Positions 11,398 to 22,000 of a stretch of DNA of 64,000 bases are shown here, piece by piece. The number at the start of each line of letters is the position of its first letter. The stretch's first letter is position 1. The stretch is taken from NCBI GenBank assembly GCA_958295665.1, contig OY282560.1:92542311-92606310 (forward strand), given 5' to 3'. A program made the position numbers and the translations under genes. The stretch is from Tipula vernalis. Taxonomy: Eukaryota > Arthropoda > Insecta > Diptera > Tipulidae. A model generated the notes under the pieces. That model had not been told where the DNA came from, made no database searches, and was given only the letters and a program-made list of their open reading frames with translations.

Positions 11398-12750
11398 CAA
11401 AGCCAACTTAATAAATAAAGCCTCCATGTTGACGATATTTTTTTAAAAGCTTTTTTTAAGGTATCAAAAAATCCAAAAGAAAATGTTTATTCCATAGTTT
11501 TTATATGGAGAGATATGACCTCAGTTTATTCAAAATATATTAATGAAAATTGACTCGAAATTAATTTTATTTTGATTCAATTGAAACTATAAACTTTATT
11601 TTCCACCTGACTTGGACGATTTTTTCGTGAGCTTTTCCAATTTACGGTAATAATGATAACAAAATAAGGTATTTTATATCTGAAAAAGCTTAAAAATAGA
11701 GTACATGCATGTAAAAAAGAGATATAAATATAAAGGAAAAGGCGCAACGTTTACAATAATAAACATGACAAACAATATAGAAACAAGGTAAACATAAGAG
11801 AAATGAAGCAAATACATAATATGAAGCATATTATCAGATGACAGCAAATAAAAAGCAAAGCCTACTTAATAAATAATTTTTTTTTAAGAATTTAATTTGT
11901 CTGTCTGTAATCAGTTGATTTTTCGGCATTTTTTTATAGACAAATATATTAATTGTTCATGGCAATCCCAATATTTTCGATTTGGTAAATCAGAAAAATA
12001 CAGAGGCCAATCGCTCATAATATATCTACTGGGAGGGTTCTCATTTTTGCAGAGTGGTACATTGGTATAACTCTTTGGGCCTTCAGCCAAAATTACGGGG
12101 AGGGGGGAAGATATTTCTACTTTTTTTCAGTAGATATATTATGAGCGATTGGCCTCTGTATTTTTCTGATTTACCAAATCGAAAATATTGGGATTGCCAT
12201 GAACAATTAATATATTTGTCTATAAAAAATGCCGAAAAATCAACTGATTACAGACAGACAAATTAAATTCTTAAAAAAAAATTATTTATTAAGTAGGCTT
12301 TGCTTTTTATTTGCTGTCATCTGATAATATGCTTCATATTATGTATTTGCTTCATTTCTCTTATGTTTACCTTGTTTCTATATTGTTTGTCATGTTTATT
12401 ATTGTAAACGTCGCGCCTTTTCCTTTATATTTATATCTCTTTTTTACATGCATGTACTCTATTTTTAAGCTTTTTCAGATATAAAATACCTTATTTTGTT
12501 ATCATTATTACCGTAAATTGGAAAAGCTCACGAAAAAATCGTCCAAGTCAGGTGGAAAATAAAGTTTATAGTTTCAATCGAATCAAAATAAAATTAATTT
12601 CGAGTCAATTTTCATTAATATATTTTGAATAAACTGAGGTCACATCTCTCCATATAAATACTATGGAATAAACATTTTCTTTTGGATTTTTTGATACCTT
12701 AAAAAAAGCTTGTTTTCATCATGGAGGCTTTATTTATTAAGTAGGCTTTG
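11398..12750. mobile_element. Near-perfect 1,353-bp palindromic element with 7-bp target duplication
   Basis: Left arm 11,398-12,031 and right arm 12,128-12,750 are almost exact reverse complements around a 96-bp loop (12,032-12,127). The ends are CAAAGCC and GGCTTTG. The flanks GTTCCAT at 11,391-11,397 and GTTCCAT at 12,751-12,757 form a 7-bp target-site duplication. The terminal motif (CAAAGCCTACTTAATAAATAA) occurs a second time inside each arm (about 11,855 and 12,284-12,304), so a smaller palindrome is nested within the larger. The arms hold no transposase. Confidence 0.85.
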
Positions 12751-13135
12751 GTTCCATTTAACGTGGCAAAGTACAAACAAGAACTTCTGACTGCACGCAG
12801 CTACTATTGCTAAATTTTATGAGTAGTTTGCTTTTCGAATTTATGGCGACTTCGTTACCAGAATATTTAGTACAACTAATCCATATTATTTTAATGCAAT
12901 AATAATGTTACGTAATTAATAAATTATTTAAAAAATCGAGCCTCAGACATTTTTACAAAAGTAAAACACACGCCCTCTTTTAAGCAAAACCAAATATTTC
13001 AGCACTTAGCAGAAACACTGTGTAGTAAATGTAGTACATATGCCCTAACAGAGATGTCACCATATCGACATATTATAGACACATTTATTTTGATTGCATA
13101 AAACAAACAAATTTATATTAACTTGTATATGATGA

Positions 13136-13430
13136 GATAGCCTAGGTAGTAAGGTGATGGCGTGGAGTGAAGAAGGTCTGGAGTTCGAATCTAAGCAAAG
13201 CCAACGAAAAAATTTGTTTTTAGATGAAAAATTTTGAATTGGGGATAATCCGAGAAAATTAATCGGGATCGAGATCGCTACAAAAAAAAATTTGGTAAAA
13301 TTCGTGGAAATAAAAAAATCAAATTTTGCTTAAAAAAAAAATAAAGTCGGAAGCTTGAAGAATCGAACTCCAAACCTTTCGCACACCACTCCTTCATCTT
13401 ACCATCCAACCAATCATCTCTATATAATTT
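13136..13430. other. Inverted pair of tRNA-like (box A/box B) modules
   Basis: At 13,138-13,149 TAGCCTAGGTAG resembles a Pol III box A, and at 13,180-13,192 GGAGTTCGAATCT resembles box B, with tRNA-like spacing. A related module in reverse orientation covers about 13,361-13,430. Another relative sits in the right arm (about 14,225-14,300). This resembles the head of a tRNA-derived SINE embedded in a foldback element. Pol III activity is not shown. Confidence 0.4.
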
Positions 13431-14490
13431 CTACTCAGTTTTTCGTTTAAATATTGATAAATTCGGACTTGGTGAAAAATCGCATACAAATTTTTGTTAT
13501 TTTACCAGGCGAACAGAATTTAAAAATCAATATAATTGTCATCAACGTGACATTATTTTGTTTCAAAGCGTGCCACTTCAAGTCATGTGACACTTGAACA
13601 TACAAAATAAAGTCATATTACTGACAATTCTATTTTCTTGTAATTTCTGTTCGCCTGTTAAAATGACAAAATTTTTTTGCGATTTTTGATGAAAAAAAAA
13701 ATTTTTTTTTTTAAATTTCTGCTCACCTGGTAAATAAAAATTAACTTTTTTTAATTAAAAAGGCAATCAACCACCCAAATAGAAAATTTGGAGATTTTTA
13801 TTACAAAAAAAAATTCCTTCAGCCGCGAGGATCGAACCACTGAAGGAATTTTTTTTTGTAATAAAAATCTACAAATTTTCTATTTGGGTGGTTGATTGCC
13901 TTTTTAATTAAAAAAAGTTAATTTTTATTTACCAGGTGAGCAAAATTTAACAAAAAAATTTTTTTTTTTCATTAAAAATCGCAAAAAAATTTTGTCATTT
14001 TAACAGGCGAACAGAAATTACAAGAAGGTAGAATTGTCAGCAATATGACTTTATTTTGTATGTTCAAGTGTCAAATAAGTTGAAGTGGCACGCTTTGATA
14101 CAAAATAATGTCACATTGCTGACAATTATGTTGATTTTTAAATTCTGTTCGCCTGGTAAAATAACAAAAATTTTTATGCGATTTTTCACCAAGTGCGATT
14201 TGATCAGAAACGAAAAAATGAGTAAAAATTATATAGAGATGAGTGGTTGGGTGGGTGGTAAGATGAATTAGTGATGTGTGTTTGGAGTTCAATTCTTGAA
14301 ACTTCCGACTTTATTTTTTATTTTTTTTATTTACACGAATTTATTTACACGAATATTTATTATAACAAATCGGTAAGAAATGGCTAATTTTCCAACTTTC
14401 CATGTTGCATTTACCATCTACTCCCTTTCAATTTACCATCTACTCTCAAGTACTTATTTATACTTTGCCACTTCAAATGGAACGCAGCAA

Positions 14491-16431
14491 TTGTAAAACA
14501 ATTTCTCAATAAATTTCCTCTTTTACGTGGCCACATGGTCGGCTTAAAGGAATTATTTTGTTTATCCTCCCTAAGTTAAACTAGGCAGCCGGATGACAAC
14601 CATAGGAGATGCCACCAAAAATGGTAACAACAATATTAAATCCCTAGCATGCGTGTTAAAGAGAGCTGCGGAAGGTTAATTGCTTGCAACGCTATTTTGA
14701 GCACTTATCTCGGGAGGAGCAGCAATCGTGGACGGAAAACGGCTGGTTTTTACAGAATTAAATAATGATGCGACGCAATAGAAAATGGATTGTCTTCGGT
14801 GGACGAAAGGAACGCCCGACATTAGAAGGCCACCAGTTTAGGTTTCTTTTCAAAAATATGTGGACGTAGTGAACGGAAAGTAGTGCGAACTTATACATGT
14901 ATACTGAACCAACTAGAGTAAATGATGATGAGTAAAGTAGTCCTTAATATAAAAAAATTAGGAATCAATGTTTAGAAGGTACTTATAGATCTAACCGAAA
15001 AATTATTTCAAGGACTTCTGATAAAATAGTAAAACTTGCAAAAATATTATTTAAAGCTAATTTTATTTATTAAAATATTTAACAAAATTAGTCTAAATAT
15101 TTACAATATATAAAAAAAAATGATTAGATAAATTTCCAAATGGCTGTTATTGAAAATTTAAATAATTTTTTTTTGTCTCATTTAAATAACTAATTTATCT
15201 ATGTATGCAAATGCAAATCAAATATTTTTTTGTTCTAATAAAAATAAAAAATAAAAATCCCGTTATATTGGCAAATTAAAATTATTATTATTATTATTAA
15301 TTTTTAATTAGTAAAAATATATTTTATGGCTGATAAAAATATATTTTTATTTTATAATAATAACAATTATTGAATGTGTAGTCGTCGGAGGCCATGAGTT
15401 ACTTTTTATTTTTAATTCGAGCCTACTCTAATACATTATTTTTTGACGTCTATTCTCATTGGACGAATTTTTCCACAACCAACCAATCAAAATTCATAAC
15501 AAATTTAAACTAAAAAAGTAGCTCATGGCTTGAATTTATTTTAGTACATGGAGATCAAATTTAATACTCTTTGGAAGTCATTTTGATTATTAGTGAATGT
15601 TTGTTTGTAAAGCTAAAAATAAATAATTGTTTGATAATTGCAAAATTTTATGGCTTTAACTTAATTATTATGTAAAATTTGTTTTAATTTTTTAATGAAC
15701 TCCAAATGAGTTTACAAACACATCGTATTGAAGACAGAAACGTCAATGTGTGATTTGGTTTCAAAAAAATTATGCAACTGACACGAACGTCATCCACGTT
15801 GCATATTTACTGGAACCCGGAGCTGTTCCACAATATTTAGTAAGTATAATTATCACTAAAACAAAAAATGCTGGTATTTTAAGTTCGAATACAATTTAAC
15901 AACTTACAATATTTTTGTACAAAAAATTATTTTAATTATTATTTAATACATTTTTGTATTTTAATGTTGTTGGTGTTTTTTTTTTGATATTTAGTTTCTT
16001 TATTTATCTAATGTTTCTGTATATAATAAGGGAACACTTTTATAAACTTATGTATATCACTATAAATGTACTTTGTTGTTAATTGTTAATAATAAGCCCT
16101 TTTCTAAAATATTTGGTTAATTTTAAAGCTTTTCTTATTTATTTAACAATTTTTATAAGCTTTCATACCAATTAATAAAAATTTATTTTTCTATATAATA
16201 TAACAATTATATATAAATTTTTATTTTATGTATAAATAACATTAACTAATTTAAAAATGTACAAATTAGGTGAGTTTCTCTAGTTTAGTTTTTTTTTGTC
16301 TATTATCTATACAGCATTTAATTTATGAAACTAATTAAAAATTTTTTTTATATATTTTTAATAAAAAAAAAAAAATAAAAATATTTTACTGCTTAAACAT
16401 AATAAATGTTAAATCTTGTAATTTTATCATT
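14491..16431. other. AT-rich DNA downstream of DAT
   Basis: About 14,530-14,930 is less AT-rich and may be a worn transposon piece, but I find no recognisable domain. From 15,000 on it is low-complexity AT DNA with a short (ATT)n run near 15,285. The part next to 16,431 should contain the DAT 3' UTR: on the minus strand several AATAAA hexamers occur between 16,100 and 16,400, and which one is used cannot be told. Confidence 0.45.
15391..15529. repeat. Short inverted-repeat element (MITE-like), 139 bp
   Basis: GCCATGAGTTACTTTTT at 15,391 is mirrored by AAAAAGTAGCTCATGGC ending at 15,529 (one mismatch). No target-site duplication is evident and there is no coding capacity. Confidence 0.4.
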
Positions 16432-17043
16432 TCAAACATCTTCACCCTCTTTCCCTGAGGTTAAACGAATTTGTGCTGGTTCCGTGGTGACCCCATTTGA
16501 AATTGTTTGTTGGTCTCGCCATGGTGTTGTCAAAAATGTCAATCGTTGTATAAATGTTCCGGGCGTTACAATTAATTTATAAATGGCCATGCCCGGTATC
16601 ATAATCATTGATGAACCAGCTATACACCATCCCAATGCATTTGCCCATTCCGGATACACATAATCCTCGACTTGTAACGGCTCATAATAAATTAATCCAT
16701 ATACTATGATAAATAATAAAAATATAGGGGCCACAAATACCCAACACACTTTCCAATAGATACCCGGCCGAAAACCGATCATATCGCAGATATCATCACA
16801 AAATCGATTACAACCGTAAATCCATGAAACCGCTATCGATTCAAAGAATACCGCGATTAGTATTGAATATCCGGCCGCGTATCGATCCAACAGTTGAAAG
16901 AAATAAAATCCACCTTGTGTACAGCTGGCTAGACCAACAATGAAGTATAGTGTAAACAGTAGGGCAACAAATATTTCACGATTTTTTTTAATTTTTGGAA
17001 ATTCATCACTCAACGCGGTAATTATAGCTTCTGAACCGCCAAA
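16432..17043 (-). CDS. DAT: Dopamine transporter DAT, last coding exon
   Basis: This exon encodes 203 residues and the stop: the end of TM8 and everything after it (TM9-TM12 and the cytosolic C-terminus). The acceptor (TTTCAG on the minus strand, 17,044-17,049) gives a phase-0 join to the preceding exon, producing the SLC6 sequence [23 protein letters not shown]6 landmarks include [22 protein letters not shown] and [16 protein letters not shown]. The end, TTPWRDQQ then NGVTTE, followed by a short tail ending EDV, matches my memory of the fly DAT tail closely. The product is a plasma-membrane Na+/Cl- coupled transporter that clears dopamine from the synapse. No stop or frameshift is seen. Confidence 0.95.
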   Translation of the reverse strand, partial: FGGSEAIITALSDEFPKIKKNREIFVALLFTLYFIVGLASCTQGGFYFFQLLDRYAAGYSILIAVFFESIAVSWIYGCNRFCDDICDMIGFRPGIYWKVCWVFVAPIFLLFIIVYGLIYYEPLQVEDYVYPEWANALGWCIAGSSMIMIPGMAIYKLIVTPGTFIQRLTFLTTPWRDQQTISNGVTTEPAQIRLTSGKEGEDV

Positions 17044-17112
17044 CTGAAATTTTTGTATATAATGAAAATTATTTGTATTTAATAAAATGGCAAATTTGTT
17101 TCGTTAATTTAC

Positions 17113-17350
17113 CGAGCTATCAAGACCAAGGGTCAGCAGCATCATAAAAAATATTAACGCCCAAAATATGCTTCCGGGCATTGTTGCTATGGCCGCTGGA
17201 TATACAACAAAAACAAGTCCTGGTCCTTCGGTTGCCACATTATTTATACTCTGGTGTGATGTATGCGCCATATATCCAAGAACCGAAAATATAACGAATC
17301 CAGCAATAAAACTTGTTGCCGAATTTATACAACTTGTTAAGATCGCGTCT
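17113..17350 (-). CDS. DAT: DAT exon, TM7-TM8 region
   Basis: 238 nt (1 + 79 codons). The acceptor is TATAG before AGACGCG; with two bases from the previous exon it completes a Lys codon (NNVYK-DAILTS). The donor GTAAAT follows LGLDSS. It contains [16 protein letters not shown] and [20 protein letters not shown]. The two adjacent serines in LGLDSS correspond to the TM8 substrate-site serines of fly DAT (family knowledge). The intron to the next exon is 69 bp, 17,044-17,112. Confidence 0.95.
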
Positions 17351-17412
17351 CTATAGAATTTAGGAAACATTTATTTTCTGTATGCTTGTGTTTAAAATAT
17401 AAATCATCTTAC

Positions 17413-17879
17413 TTATAAACATTATTATGATATTTATTGTACGATGCATATGCTAAAAGTACACCAAATCCGGGTCCTAACGAAAAAAATACTTGCGTTG
17501 CCGCATCCACCCAAACGGCCGGATCATAAATCTTATCAAAATTTGGATTTAAATAATATTTTATACCTTCAGCAGAACCGGGCAGTGTTATACCACGAAT
17601 CAAGAGAATTAAGAGTACGGCATACGGAAATAATGCTGTAAACCAAACCACTTTGCCCGATGTGCTTATACCTTTCCACAGCGAAAAATAACATATTAAA
17701 TATACGGCTAACAGACAAAGTGCCATGTCCCATTTTATTACGCCTAAATCATCGATTCCACTGCTTTGGTCTAGCTCCAGAATATAACGATTAAAATATT
17801 CAGATGCGGCCGATGAGAATTTTGTATTTTCATTGAATACCGTTAAATTGCTTTGCGTTGCATTATCCGCTGCCGAGTA
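17413..17879 (-). CDS. DAT: DAT exon, end of extracellular loop 2 to TM6
   Basis: 467 nt (155 codons + 2). It starts at a TAC codon after an ATAG acceptor and ends at a GTAAGA donor. The first about 40 residues are the variable, N-glycosylation-prone loop (NATQ and NLTV sequons), as expected for EL2. Then come [34 protein letters not shown], the TM5 region with [17 protein letters not shown], and TM6 [18 protein letters not shown], which holds the unwound substrate and ion-binding stretch in this family. The intron to the next exon is 62 bp (17,351-17,412). Confidence 0.95.
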
Positions 17880-17946
17880 CTATTTGTATAATGGTAAATA
17901 AAGATTATTGTTAATAAAAAAATAAAAAAATATTTTGTATATATAC

Positions 17947-18101
17947 TTCTCGGCAAAATATTGTATTCCATGGATTGCCGCATGACGTCCAAGGCAGAAC
18001 ACTCGTAAATGAAGCGAAAAAAAATCGTAATGACCATGCGATAATAACGTTGTAGAAAAAATCAACGTAGAATGCTATAAGCACAACTGCATAACCGATT
18101 C
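17947..18101 (-). CDS. DAT: DAT exon, TM3 and start of extracellular loop 2
   Basis: 155 nt (2 + 51 codons). Acceptor TTTCTAG, donor GTATAT. It encodes [20 protein letters not shown], the TM3 segment containing the conserved Asp and Tyr of the substrate site in fly DAT, then [10 protein letters not shown] and LPWTSC...NTIFC. The two cysteines that form the EL2 disulfide in this family are both kept. A 33.6-kb intron precedes it and a 67-bp intron follows (17,880-17,946). Confidence 0.94.
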
Positions 18102-18144
18102 CTAGAAATAAAAATAAATTTTTTTTTGATTAACTAAATTCGTT

Positions 18145-18314
18145 TTTTTACAATCTCGAACAATGTTGCACAAATATAAAAACGCGCCTTATTTCAAAAG
18201 TTTCACCGCCCCGCAGTAGGCTATTCTACTTAAAAGAGAACAAATCTAGTACAATTTTTTTTTGTTTGTTTTGTTTAGTTTGTTAACATAAAACAAATAT
18301 TTAGTGACAATGGC
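18145..18314. repeat. Direct repeat R1, first copy
   Basis: About 170 bp repeated at 18,564-18,750 in the same orientation, with small indels. Shared landmarks are ACAATCTCGAACAAT, GCAGTAGGCTATTCTACTT and GTTTGTTAACATA. It lies right after the DAT acceptor region, about 40 bp into the intron. Confidence 0.7.
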
Positions 18315-18405
18315 TAAAATAGAGGATAAAAATTATTTAATTTGTGGCAAATTAATGTTTAAAATTAGATAATAAATATTTTCTGTATCTGTGTACAGTG
18401 TCTAA

Positions 18406-18564
18406 AATAAAAATAATTTTGGTGTCACGCTGCATGCTGCTCTGCTTACAAAAAATTGTGAATGAATGTTTCTTGTATAACGAAAACTGGAAATTAGACG
18501 CTACGCAACAATAAAATGGACACAACGTCCTATGTTAGATATATGTATGGTACTACCGATCAAG
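18406..18564. repeat. Repeat S, copy 1
   Basis: About 155 bp (TTTTGGTGTCACGCTGC ... ACTACCGATCAAG) found again at 23,549-23,699 in the same orientation. The two copies bracket the BEL element B. It may be part of that element's LTR, or an older flanking repeat. Confidence 0.65.
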
Positions 18565-18943
18565 TTTTTACAATCTCGAACAATTTTGCACAAATATAAA
18601 AACGCGCCCTATTTTAAAGTTTCACCGCCTCGCAGTAGGCTATTCTACTTAAAAAATAATAAATCTAGTACAATTTTTATACATTTTTATTGTTTTTTTT
18701 TGTTTAGTTTGTTAACATATGACATAAAACAAAAATTTATTGACAATGGCCCGTATTCTTGACTACGCTAATTGGTTGTTGCTCGGACGATGGATGCCAA
18801 GCGACTTCGTTCATTTATAAAATTGAAGCGCACACGTAAGATCAACGCATGCTCAGTCACAAAATCTTGAAAAACCAAAAATCATAAGAAACTACAGATA
18901 AAATTCGCCGTGGCGCTCACAATATGATCTACATTTTTCAACA
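18564..18943 (-). repeat. Probable 3' LTR of BEL element B
   Basis: On the minus strand a polypurine tract AAAAAGGTGGGAGAA (about 18,944-18,958) precedes TGTTGAAAAATG, a plausible LTR start at 18,943. A TATAAATG box and an AATAAA signal follow. Repeat R1 copy 2 (18,564-18,750) lies inside it. The far boundary is uncertain because the partner LTR is not intact. Confidence 0.5.
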
Positions 18944-19042
18944 TTCTCCCACCTTTTTAAATTGCTTTAATTGACGATTTCGGTAATTTAACAAACATCC
19001 ATATAGATAATGATTTATTTTAACATGTCATTCGATGTAGCG

Positions 19043-22000
19043 TTATTTCGGCATCTTGACTGCCCGTCCTCGTCGTGTCTGCTGTACCTGCTGCACTTCG
19101 GATGGGTTTTGTGGGGGCTCCATGGTGTCACCCGAACTTGATCCGCCCCTGTCTTGTCGATCTTCGTCGATTGGTTCTTCAGAACATTCCTATGGTGTTG
19201 ACTTTTCCGAATCCGCTTCCAGTGAAATCAATCGCTGAACTGGTCTAACCAATACATTTGAGGAGGTTTTGAGTTTTACTGTCCTAATTTCTCCGTCGTT
19301 GCCGGGAAATAGTTCTTGTATACTGGCTAAAGGCCACTTGCAAGCCTTTTGGTTATCAGTTGAAATGAAGAATAAGTCACCGACCTTCAAAGTTTTACAG
19401 AGATCTTTATTGACTTTTTTTGTTCTTCTGGAAAGTTGACCGAGGTACTCTGTGCGAAAACGATCTTTGATTTCCTCGCGTAGTCGTTGCCGAAAACGTA
19501 ATTTGCGGGATAGCGATGTTTTCTCAATTTCGTCTATATCTGGTACGCCGTCTACGTGAATTTCTTTCAAAAACATGTCTGGGCTTATGACACAAATGAT
19601 GTTTTTATCTTCCGGTGAATATGTGATGGGGCGAGCATTAATGACCGATTCGCATTCGCAGAGTGTGGTGTTCAATTCCTCGTAACTGAGACTGGTAATG
19701 CCAAGGGTTCTTTTCAGAAGATCTTTTACAAGGCGTACCATTCTCTCCCACCACCCACCCCACCATGGGGCGGATGGAGGAATAAAAACCCACTCAATTT
19801 TTTCGGTCGCACAATAACTCGAAATTTTCTCCCAATTGACGTGTTCCAGTAAACGGTTACCTTTGACAAAATTGGTACCGTTATCGCTGTAAATGTATAG
19901 CTCGGTCTTCCTCTACGATGTATAAATCTGCGCAAAGCTTTGAGAAATTCGTCAGCTGACAATGTCGTAACTAGCTCAAGATGAATGGCACGGTATACTG
20001 CGCAGGTAAATAAACAGATGTAGCACTTTTGACCTTCTCGTACAAAGAGAGGCTCTGCGTAGTCTACTCCCGTGATTTCAAAAACTTTTGCATCTCTGAC
20101 TCTCCTTGCGGGCAAACTCGTAGGCGGTGCTTTTAATGTTTTTCCTGCAAAACGGCGACAAGTAACACACTTTTGTATGACATTTTTTACAGCACGCCGA
20201 CTTGAAGTAATCCAAAAATGTTCTCTCAAAATTTTTAACATTGTATTGATGCCCGTGTGATTATTTTTCAGGTGTGTATGCGTAATAAGCAGTTTGACCA
20301 ATTCATGATTATGGCTTAAAACTATCGGAAATCTGAAGGCAAAACTGTCATCGCGATTTGAAACCAGTGATTTCGTTCTGATTAATCCGGTGCTTTCTTC
20401 TTTATAGACTTCGAGGGTCTTTAATCTTGAATCGTTTATTCCTTCAAAGGCCTCGTCAATAAATTCTCTCGCGCTGATTTTACCCTTTTGGCGGCATTCT
20501 GGATTTACTTTGCAATTTCGCGCAAATCGAAAAATCCAAGCAATCATTCGGACGGTTTTTAAATAACTTGACATTCATCAGATTCTCTGATAATCACATT
20601 AGCACAACTGAGTACCGTAGCGAGAATGAAACTTTCGGGCGTAGTTTTCTCTGCGTTTTTCTTCAACTTTGCGTTAACTTCATTCTCGTTAATCTCAAAA
20701 CGATCAGCTGGCCAGTGATCAGGAGAATCTTTTAGCCAGTCTGGCCCCTCCCACCATCTGGAATTTATGAGCTGTCTGGTTGTACACCCTCGTGACGGCA
20801 GATCGGTCGGATTTTTATTGCCTGGTACGTGACGCCAAGTTTTGATATCAGTGGTCGCTCGTATTTCTGTTATTCTATTCCACACAAAAACTGCCCATTA
20901 ACCATTACGACGAATCCAGGACAAAACAGTTGACGAATCCGTCCAAAAAATTACCTCTACCTTCTTTAATTTTAACGAATCGATTGTGGTTTTCATCAAG
21001 CGTGCTCCAAGCATTGCTGCCAAGAGTTCCATGCGTGGAATCGAAATATCTTCTCGTGGATTCACTCGTGATTTCGCTTGTTCCACTCGAACAAAAAGTG
21101 CAGCCGCATATGCGGTTTTGCTTGCGTCAACAAACATGTGGAACGTTACTTTGTCACGTGTGTCTCAGAAAATCCACCGTGGGACATTTAGATCTCGAAG
21201 TTCAGGAATCTGATCGTACCAGGCTTGAAACTGTTTTTGGTAGTCATCTGGGATCTCACCGTCCCAATTTAATTCTTTGATTCCCTATAAATTTTGGAGC
21301 AATATTTTCGGAGATAGCAAAGTGGGCGTGGCCCAACCGAGTGGGTCGAAAACTTTATGCGCCGCGGATAGAACAAAACGTTTCGTAATTTTTTCTGGTC
21401 GTTTTTCCGTTATTGTTATATTAAATCCCAACGTATCTTTGTCCTTGTTCCAAATCACTCCGAGTACGGCATTGTTGTCAGATTGGCCATTATCGTGCAT
21501 CATCTCCCACCCTCGGAGGTCAAAACAGGCTTCTTTCATGATCCGTGTAGTTTCGTCTTGGAAATACTGGGCCTCCATTTCCGATTTCACGCTCGTGACA
21601 CAATTATCGAGGTAGAATGAGTCGCGTATTTTCTCTATCAACTCTGATTCTTCAATGTTCGTGGATTTATGAACCATTTTTTCCAAATGAAAATCGATTG
21701 TTGCTTCTAGCAGAAATGGGCTACAGGTCAACCCGAAAACAACGCGACGGTGTTGAAATATAATAATTTTTCTTGGTTCTGTCTTGCTCCACCAAAAAAA
21801 TTTCAAAAATTGTCTATCCGAAGGCACAATGTTTATTTGTAAAAATGCTTTTGCAATGTCAGCAACTATTCCAATTTCATGATTCCTGAATCTCAACAAA
21901 ATATTAGGGATCATTTCTATTAGGTTTGGACCACTTTCAAGGCATTTGATGAGTGAAACTCCGTCTTTTGTTTTCGCGAAAGCATCGAATACTGGTCGGA

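Larger units (their letters stand above)
11384..14490. mobile_element. Foldback-type element, copy 1, with a nested palindrome
   Basis: The termini are inverted repeats of about 43 bp: TTGCTGCGTTCCATTT with GTGGCAAAGTA on the left (11,384-11,397, continuing at 12,751 after the nested insertion), mirrored at about 14,448-14,490. The interior is itself palindromic around 13,830: the sequence leading to the centre (CAGGTGAGC, GGTGGTTGATT) reappears in reverse on the other side. The left half is longer than the right. No transposase frame is seen, so it is non-autonomous. A half copy in the opposite orientation lies at 51,955-53,125. Confidence 0.7.

Noticed and set aside
12054..12266. 70-codon frame in the palindrome
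   Set aside because: It spans the loop and one arm and mirrors non-coding arm sequence. No homology is recognised.
18145..18750. R1 copies as a pair of LTRs of a short element
   Set aside because: Only about 250 bp lies between them, with no primer site or polypurine tract and no matching target duplication.
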